Below, piece by piece: positions 1 through 3,794 of a DNA stretch of 5,194 nt. Every line of letters begins with the position of its first letter. Positions within the stretch are counted from its first letter, which is position 1. This stretch comes from Clostridia bacterium. Lineage in GTDB: Bacteria > Bacillota > Clostridia > Oscillospirales > CAG-272. Both the position numbers and the translations under genes were made by a program. A model generated the notes under the pieces. It did not search any database, was not told the DNA's origin, and was given only the letters and a program-made list of their open reading frames with translations. The stretch is taken from NCBI GenBank assembly GCA_017556845.1, contig JAFYMA010000108.1, forward strand, positions 1-5,194, written 5' to 3'.

Positions 1-31
1 CGTGCGGGTTCGACCCCCGCCACCGGCACCA
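1..31 (+). tRNA. 3' end of a tRNA, probably tRNA-Leu (5' part outside window)
   Basis: Only the T arm and acceptor 3' strand are present. The T stem is GCGGG (4-8) pairing with CCCGC (16-20) around the loop TTCGACC (9-15). The acceptor 3' strand is CACCGGC (21-27), then discriminator A28 and an encoded CCA (29-31). The implied 5' acceptor strand GCCGGTG and discriminator A fit the class II tRNA-Leu common in Firmicutes, and the CGT just before the T stem could be the end of a long variable arm. The anticodon lies outside the window, so the amino acid identity is inference. Confidence 0.88.
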
Positions 32-32
32 G

Positions 33-63
33 AAAAAAGCATCGACTTTGTCGGTGCTTTTTT
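33..63 (+). terminator. Rho-independent terminator of the tRNA
   Basis: The arms GCATCGAC (39-46) and GTCGGTGC (50-57) form an 8-bp stem with one T-G wobble around a TTT loop. The stem is flanked by six A before and six T after (58-63). It starts two bases after the encoded CCA, so it ends the tRNA transcript. The A/T flanks could also work on the opposite strand. Confidence 0.9.
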
Positions 64-67
64 CAAC

Positions 68-199
68 TAAATCCACCCTTGCGGGTGGGTGAAATATTGC
101 TTTGCAATGTGAAATACGCCTCGACGGCGAGTGGGTGGATTTAATTTCACTTGATGCGATAGCATCAAATTTCACAATTCACGAAGTGAATTATTTCAC
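68..199. repeat. Hairpin-array repeat element with GTGAAAT / ATTTCAC spacers
   Basis: The left half carries GTGAAAT at 89-95 and 109-115; the right half carries its reverse complement ATTTCAC at 144-150, 169-175 and 193-199. Between these spacers sit short perfect hairpins with unrelated stems: CCACCC/GGGTGG (73-78/83-88), ATTGC/GCAAT (96-100/104-108), TTGATGC/GCATCAA (151-157/162-168) and AATTCAC/GTGAATT (176-182/186-192). The segment 116-132 is less clean, with alternative 4-bp stems CGCC/GGCG or CTCG/CGAG. An 11-bp inverted repeat, 68-78 with 133-143, brackets the left half. Constant spacers with variable but self-complementary stems suggest selection on structure. It could be a mobile MITE-like element, a structured RNA, or a protein-binding array. 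I recall similar arrays in clostridial intergenic regions but cannot name a family. Confidence 0.8.
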
Positions 200-266
200 T
201 AAAAACTGCAAAAGCTCAAATTCATCCGAAAACGGCGCAAAAAAACTTTTTAAAGTCTATAAACAT
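200..266. other. AT-rich tail between hairpin array and second terminator; no gene
   Basis: No ribosome binding site, start or strong hairpin is seen here. It runs directly from the last ATTTCAC copy to the terminator. It may be the conserved right end of the repeat element rather than unrelated spacer; my impression is that similar tails follow such arrays in other genomes, which cannot be checked here. A reading frame passes through it from 102 to 305 but looks spurious. Confidence 0.4.
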
Positions 267-303
267 AAAACGACAGAATTTAAATCTGCCGTTTTGTTTT
301 TTT
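267..303 (+). terminator. Second Rho-independent terminator after the repeat element
   Basis: The arms AAAACGACAGA (267-277) and TCTGCCGTTTT (285-295) form an 11-bp stem with a single A-C mismatch around the loop ATTTAAA, followed by G and seven T (297-303). It would stop any transcript reading from the tRNA or the array into the permease gene. The A-rich left arm also gives it some potential on the minus strand. Confidence 0.8.
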
Positions 304-318
304 GATGGAATACGGATA

Positions 319-333
319 TTGAAATTGTTTCAA
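319..333. promoter_or_regulatory. 15-bp palindrome upstream of the permease, candidate operator
   Basis: TTGAAA-TTG-TTTCAA is a perfect 6-bp inverted repeat with a 3-bp centre. It lies between the second terminator and the predicted permease promoter, about 40 bp before the -10 box. The stem is AT-rich and short and has no T tract, so it is not a terminator. A binding site for a dimeric regulator is possible but unproven. Confidence 0.3.
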
Positions 334-371
334 CAAATTAACCCAATATTAATTTTATATCCGATAAATTG

Positions 372-380
372 TGATATTAT
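372..380 (+). promoter_or_regulatory. Probable extended -10 promoter for the permease
   Basis: TG-A-TATTAT matches the extended -10 pattern TGN-TATAAT with five of six bases in the box; TATAAC at 378-383 is an overlapping alternative. No good -35 hexamer lies 16-18 bp upstream, in line with an extended -10 type. Transcription would start near 387, leaving a leader of under 30 bases with the AGAGGA ribosome binding site at 401-406. Confidence 0.45.
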
Positions 381-414
381 AACAAAGATAATGACAAAAA
401 AGAGGAAAAAATAA

Positions 415-1686
415 ATGATACCTGCACTTGTATTGTTTGCTGTAACGTACGTTTTAATGCTTGTGTTCAGCAAATACCGTCCGTATATTGCGATCGGATC
501 CGGTTTGATATTTATAGTAAGCGGAATGCTTCCGATAGAAAAAATACTTCCCGCAATAGATTTTAACGTAATTTTGATGATAGCGGGTACGATGGGACTC
601 GTTGCACTGTTTGTTGAAAGTAAAATGCCCGAGCTCCTTGCCGATCTGATAATGGAAAAGGTGCCGAATATTCAGATTGCGGCAGTCGCTATGGCGTTGT
701 TCGCGGGTGTGATTTCTGCTTTCGTTGACAATGTTGCAACGGTGCTTATGGTCGCGCCCGTTGCTCTTGAGATATGTAAAAAATTAAAGGTCAATCCCGT
801 ACCGTTTATTATCGCTATTGCCGTATCGTCAAATTTGCAGGGTGCAGCAACGCTTGTAGGCGATACCACCGCAATAATGCTTGGTTCAGCTCTTGATATG
901 AGCTTTATGGACTTTTTCTGGTATCAGGGCAAGCCGGGTATATTCTTTGCCGTTGAGCTTGGCGCGGTATTCTCCGCATTGATACTTGCTTTTATCTTCC
1001 GAAAGGAAAAGGCGCCTATACCGCACAATGCGGAAAGAACGAAGGTTACAGACTATTTGCCCACTATACTTCTTTGCGAGGCAATATTGGCATTGATAGT
1101 TATATCGTTCGTACCTGAAAAGCCATCCGTTATTAACGGTGCTATATGCTGTATGCTTTTTGTAATAGGTATGATATATAATCTTATTAAGAAAAAGAAT
1201 TTTTCTGCAGTTATTGATCCGATAAAAGAAATAGATTTTCAGACGATCGGTCTTTTGCTCGGCTTGTTCCTGATGCTCGGCGGTATAACAGAGGAGGGAG
1301 TTATTCAAGCTGCGGCAGATCTGCTTGCAAAAGCAGGCGGCGGTAACGTATTCTTCCTTTATACCGTTATAGTATGGGCGTCCGTTGTTATTTCAGCGTT
1401 TATTGATAATATACCTTACGTTGCCACGATGATCCCTGTTATAGGCGGTCTTGCCTCTGCTGTCGGAGTAGATCCGACGCTTCTGTATTTCGGATTGCTT
1501 TCAGGCGCAACGCTCGGCGGAAACTGCACACCGATAGGTGCTTCTGCCAATATTACGGGTATCGGTATATTGCGTAAGGACGGATATACGGTAAAGAATT
1601 CGGATTTCTTCAAGATCGGTATTCCGTTCACATTGGCGGCGATAATTCCCGCTTACATATATCTGTGGATATTCTACGGCGTGTAA
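415..1686 (+). CDS. ArsB/NhaD/SLC13-type ion transporter permease
   Basis: This 423-residue polytopic inner-membrane protein belongs to the ion transporter (IT) superfamily that includes ArsB, NhaD and SLC13/CitMHS carriers. Two related halves are visible: the re-entrant-loop motif SAFVDNVATVLMVAPV (101-116) recurs as SAFIDNIPYVATMIPV (327-342), and each is followed by a second signature, NLQGAATLVGD (140-150) and LGGNCTPIGASAN (367-379). About 11-12 hydrophobic segments are expected, with a charged cytoplasmic linker near 196-212. Length is normal for the family. The start has AGAGGA at 401-406, 8 bases before ATG. The closest functional description is a Na+/H+ antiporter or arsenite/anion permease. 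The substrate cannot be read from the sequence, and no ArsR, ArsC or other metal-resistance gene is adjacent. The sigma factor gene follows 55 bp later with no terminator between, so read-through is possible. Confidence 0.9.
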   Translation: MIPALVLFAVTYVLMLVFSKYRPYIAIGSGLIFIVSGMLPIEKILPAIDFNVILMIAGTMGLVALFVESKMPELLADLIMEKVPNIQIAAVAMALFAGVISAFVDNVATVLMVAPVALEICKKLKVNPVPFIIAIAVSSNLQGAATLVGDTTAIMLGSALDMSFMDFFWYQGKPGIFFAVELGAVFSALILAFIFRKEKAPIPHNAERTKVTDYLPTILLCEAILALIVISFVPEKPSVINGAICCMLFVIGMIYNLIKKKNFSAVIDPIKEIDFQTIGLLLGLFLMLGGITEEGVIQAAADLLAKAGGGNVFFLYTVIVWASVVISAFIDNIPYVATMIPVIGGLASAVGVDPTLLYFGLLSGATLGGNCTPIGASANITGIGILRKDGYTVKNSDFFKIGIPFTLAAIIPAYIYLWIFYGV

Positions 1687-1722
1687 GCATTTTAAAGTCA
1701 TTGGCTTAATTAAATCTGTATG

Positions 1723-1729
1723 AAAGGAG
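1723..1729 (+). promoter_or_regulatory. Ribosome binding site supporting a GTG start of the sigma gene
   Basis: AAAGGAG is a strong Shine-Dalgarno match. The only sensible in-frame start after it is GTG at 1742, 12 bases downstream, which is longer than the usual 5-10. The ATG codons at 1720 and 1749 are in other frames. The one at 1720 opens a 9-codon frame ending TGA at 1747-1749, overlapping the sigma start, but it has no ribosome binding site of its own. Confidence 0.6.
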
Positions 1730-1741
1730 TGGTCGGCAAAA

Positions 1742-2257
1742 GTGTTTGATGAAAAGCTTTTTGAGAAAATATTCAGCAAATATTCAGAGCAGTTATACAA
1801 GTATTGTTATCTTAAGCTTTCAAATAAAGAGTTATCCGAGGAAGTAGTGAACGATGTGTTCAAAATACTTTATATAAAATGGAATACTATTGACACTGAG
1901 ACCGACGTACGTCCTTATCTTTACCGAATAGCCGATAATTGTATAAAAACTGCAATGAGGCGGGAAAAGAAGTATTACGACAACAATCAATCCATTGATC
2001 AGGCTTATGAGGAAGGCGGACTTAACAGAGCGGTAAGCTATGACGAGTATTTCTATATTTCAATTGAGGAATATTATGAGAGAATACAAAGTCATCTGAC
2101 AGATGAATATAGGCAGTTGTTCGTATATAGATTTATAGAAAAAATGACGATCGAGCGTATATCGGAGACAACGGGTATTCCGTATTCTTCCGTACGGTTG
2201 AGACTTAGAAAGCTGAAAAAGCGGATAAGAATGGAAATAAGGAAAATAAATAATTAA
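1742..2257 (+). CDS. ECF-type RNA polymerase sigma-70 family factor
   Basis: At 171 residues it has the two-domain layout of extracytoplasmic-function sigma factors. Region 2 covers about residues 8-77, with the -10 recognition and core-binding helices around EEVVNDVFKILYIKW (33-47) and RPYLYRIADNCIKTAMRREK (57-76). An acidic linker follows (about 78-112), then region 4 at about 115-165 with the helix-turn-helix in MTIERISETTGIPYSSVRLR (135-154) and a basic tail. It would direct RNA polymerase to a small regulon, probably including the next genes. The start is GTG at 1742, preceded by AAAGGAG. The membrane protein 113 bp downstream is the likely anti-sigma partner. No convincing promoter was found in the 55-bp gap upstream, so it may be transcribed with the permease. 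The ECF subgroup cannot be assigned by eye. Confidence 0.9.
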   Translation: MFDEKLFEKIFSKYSEQLYKYCYLKLSNKELSEEVVNDVFKILYIKWNTIDTETDVRPYLYRIADNCIKTAMRREKKYYDNNQSIDQAYEEGGLNRAVSYDEYFYISIEEYYERIQSHLTDEYRQLFVYRFIEKMTIERISETTGIPYSSVRLRLRKLKKRIRMEIRKINN

Positions 2258-2275
2258 TTTTATATTAAAAACCGC

Positions 2276-2339
2276 TATTTTACATTTTTTGTGACAGATA
2301 TATAGTGTAGGACTACTAAAGATATAATTATTTTACATT
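2276..2339 (+). repeat. 11-bp direct repeat pair in the sigma / anti-sigma gap
   Basis: TATTTTACATT occurs at 2276-2286 and exactly again at 2329-2339. The first copy is preceded by CCGC and the second followed by GCGG, so CCGCTA (2272-2277) and TAGCGG (2339-2344) also form a 6-bp inverted repeat enclosing the region. The two copies flank a TATAAT box. They may be binding sites or chance in AT-rich DNA. Confidence 0.5.
2291..2328 (+). promoter_or_regulatory. Candidate promoter for the anti-sigma-like and secreted protein genes
   Basis: A perfect TATAAT lies at 2323-2328, giving a start near 2335 and a leader of about 36 bases, but no sigma-A -35 hexamer is found 16-18 bp upstream. The segment GTGACA (2291-2296) followed by GACTAC (2311-2316) could instead be an alternative-sigma promoter with about 14 bp between the elements. 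Either reading is tentative. The gap is 113 bp, long compared with the 29-bp gap downstream, which supports a regulatory role. Confidence 0.35.
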
Positions 2340-2370
2340 AGCGGCGAATATATCAGAAAGGAGGGATCGT

Positions 2371-3195
2371 ATGTATTCAAAATTAGAGTCAAAGCTTGCA
2401 GAATATGAAAAAACAGAAAAAATATCAAGCGATAAGGAATTAATAACTGTTATTGAGCATATATTGGAAGTGGAAGAAGCTTCCCAGTACGATAAAAGAG
2501 ATTATGATCTTATAGAAGAATGCGTTGATATGCTGTTGGAGCTTAAATGCGACGATCCCGACTTTACGCTTGATTTTTCAAAGGTCAAAAAGGCGGCACT
2601 TTCCGAGACCTTCGCACAGAACGGTATTAAGGGCAAAAGGGTGTTTGCAAAGCCGTGGAGAATAGCCGTAGCAGTCGCGCTTATAGCAGGTATCCTTGCG
2701 TTGAGCGTTACCAGTGGGGTATATCTTTTCTCGAAAATATCCAAAAACGACTATTTCGGACTTGCTAAGGGAACAACGGTAAGTCTTGATACGGATGTAG
2801 ATCTTTTCATTCCGTATGAAGTTAAAAAATACGATTCAATGCAGGAGATCATGAAAAGCGGTCACTGTGACGGTCTGCTTCTGCCTGAAGAATTGCCAAG
2901 CGGCTGTGTATATACCCGCGGACTCGTTGCAAATATGGGCGATCATTATGAAGTGAGTGTTTTTTATAAATATAACGACGATCTGTATATGATAAAAGTT
3001 CATAATCCTGTTACAGAGCCGATCGATCAGATTGCCGTACAAAAAAATGTAGGCGGCCATAGAGTTGGCTATTGCGAGGTAGCCGGGCGCATTCAGGGCA
3101 TATTCAATTGCGGCGGTGCATCATACATTCTGCAGGCTCCGGATGAGCACGGAGTGGACGATATCATTCTTAACGTATTAAAAAGCATTGATTAA
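2371..3195 (+). CDS. Single-pass membrane protein, probable anti-sigma factor / sensor
   Basis: The 274-residue protein has a charged, helical cytoplasmic N-terminal part (1-95), one transmembrane segment (about 97-121, preceded by KPWR, so N-in topology) and an extracytoplasmic domain (about 122-274). This layout, directly after an ECF sigma gene, fits an anti-sigma factor that binds the sigma on the inside and senses outside. The HxxxCxxC motif of zinc anti-sigma factors is absent, so the inhibitory domain is of another kind. The C-terminal stretch from about 229 (GHRVGYCEVAGRIQGIF, then ASYILQAPDEHG and a closing helix) resembles the DUF4367-type domains often attached to such proteins; that match is by eye. 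AAAGGAGG at 2357-2364 sits 6 bases before ATG. Cysteines 166, 179, 235 and 247 lie outside and could form disulfides. It could alternatively be a lipid or peptide sensor without anti-sigma activity. Confidence 0.75.
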   Translation: MYSKLESKLAEYEKTEKISSDKELITVIEHILEVEEASQYDKRDYDLIEECVDMLLELKCDDPDFTLDFSKVKKAALSETFAQNGIKGKRVFAKPWRIAVAVALIAGILALSVTSGVYLFSKISKNDYFGLAKGTTVSLDTDVDLFIPYEVKKYDSMQEIMKSGHCDGLLLPEELPSGCVYTRGLVANMGDHYEVSVFYKYNDDLYMIKVHNPVTEPIDQIAVQKNVGGHRVGYCEVAGRIQGIFNCGGASYILQAPDEHGVDDIILNVLKSID

Positions 3196-3224
3196 GTGCA
3201 AAAAAATATAAGAGGGGTAAAAAA

Positions 3225-3623
3225 ATGAAAAAATTTCTTTCTTTAGCAACCGCAGTTACTATGGCATTGAGCGGTTTTTCGCTCAACACGTTTGCATCTG
3301 ATGTATCTGATGCTACGTTTGATTACGGAAACGGTATTGAGGTTACCGTAACCGGAAATTTCAGCTATGAAAAAAAGCAAATGATCGCTGATTACCTTGT
3401 GTACGGAAGTGAAAATGCAAATTCTGCACGCGGTATTCTCTGCATCTTCGGCCACAAGCTTGAATCGAGCTACAGCACTATAACGCACCATAACGCATAT
3501 ACGGATTCACCGAAATGCAACGTTTATACATATGAAACGATCGCCTGCTCACGTTCTTCGTGCGATTACGTCGAAAGTAAAGAGCTCATATCAACAACCA
3601 GAATCGCAACCTGCCACGGTTAA
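3225..3623 (+). CDS. Small secreted Cys/His-rich protein of unknown function
   Basis: I do not recognise a named family. The 132-residue product begins with a classic Sec signal peptide: basic MKK, a hydrophobic core (about 4-20), and likely cleavage after TFA (residue 24). That leaves a mature protein of about 108 residues. The first mature half is acidic and polar; the second holds five cysteines (73, 98, 108, 113, 130) and histidines 77, 88, 89 and 131, in the pattern CxxxH, HH, C, CSRSSC, CH. This could be a disulfide-linked fold with one free thiol or a metal site. GAGGGG at 3212-3217 lies 7 bases before ATG, only 29 bp after the anti-sigma-like gene, so the two are almost surely co-transcribed. 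A terminator follows 12 bp later. A role as extracellular signal, toxin-like peptide or stress product of the sigma regulon is inference only. Confidence 0.75.
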   Translation: MKKFLSLATAVTMALSGFSLNTFASDVSDATFDYGNGIEVTVTGNFSYEKKQMIADYLVYGSENANSARGILCIFGHKLESSYSTITHHNAYTDSPKCNVYTYETIACSRSSCDYVESKELISTTRIATCHG

Positions 3624-3635
3624 GAAAAATATTAT

Positions 3636-3671
3636 ATCCCGTTTGCCGAGAGTACGGCAGACGGGATTTTT
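3636..3671 (+). terminator. Strong Rho-independent terminator ending the sigma operon
   Basis: The arms at 3636-3648 and 3655-3667 form a 13-bp stem, ATCCCGTTTGCCG with CGGCAGACGGGAT, with one T-G wobble around the loop AGAGTA. A T run follows (3667-3671). It separates the three-gene sigma cluster from the purF-like gene. Confidence 0.92.
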
Positions 3672-3730
3672 CGTTCGGCTGTGTAAAAATGCAAATGATA
3701 AAAACAATTTAAAAAATAATTCAATATCGG

Positions 3731-3759
3731 TTGACTTTTTAATAAAGAGAATATATAAT
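3731..3759 (+). promoter_or_regulatory. Near-consensus sigma-A promoter of the purF-like gene
   Basis: TTGACT (3731-3736) and TATAAT (3754-3759) are separated by 17 bp, 11 of 12 consensus bases. The AT-rich stretch at about 3688-3726 could act as an UP element. Transcription would start near A3766, giving a leader of about 29 bases, too short for a purine riboswitch or attenuator. Confidence 0.9.
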
Positions 3760-3782
3760 TAACCTATCAATACTGTTACAGT

Positions 3783-3789
3783 GGGGTGA
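3783..3789 (+). promoter_or_regulatory. Ribosome binding site of the purF-like gene
   Basis: GGGGTGA resembles the GGAGGTGA end of the Shine-Dalgarno consensus, 5 bases before ATG 3795. The AAGGA at 3789-3793 is only one base from the ATG and too close to be used. This supports the ATG at 3795, which gives the expected short N-terminus MGGFFG. Confidence 0.6.
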
Positions 3790-3794
3790 AGGAT

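Noticed and set aside
1..67. tRNA attachment site of an integrated element
   Set aside because: No second copy of the tRNA 3' end and no integrase gene is visible in the window.
68..199. CRISPR array
   Set aside because: The repeated units are only 7 bp, occur in both orientations, and the intervening segments are self-complementary hairpins of 13-18 bases, not unique spacers.
102..305. 67-codon plus-strand reading frame over the hairpin array
   Set aside because: Its ATG lies in a hairpin of the array without a ribosome binding site, the frame runs through five structured repeats and ends in a terminator T tract. Best explained as a chance frame in repeat DNA.
886..1308. 140-codon minus-strand frame inside the permease gene
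   Set aside because: It is antisense to conserved permease sequence, lacks a ribosome binding site and has no recognisable protein features.
3673..3678. Possible PurR box (CCGAAC on the minus strand) upstream of the purF-like gene
   Set aside because: Only the 6-base core matches, the flanks do not fit, no second inverted copy is present, and it directly abuts the T tract of the preceding terminator.
3532..3762. 76-codon plus-strand reading frame
   Set aside because: It overlaps the end of the secreted protein gene in another frame, crosses the strong terminator and ends in the purF-like promoter; it has no ribosome binding site.
3766..3794. Purine riboswitch or T-box leader before the purF-like gene
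   Set aside because: The leader implied by the strong promoter is about 29 bases, too short for either.
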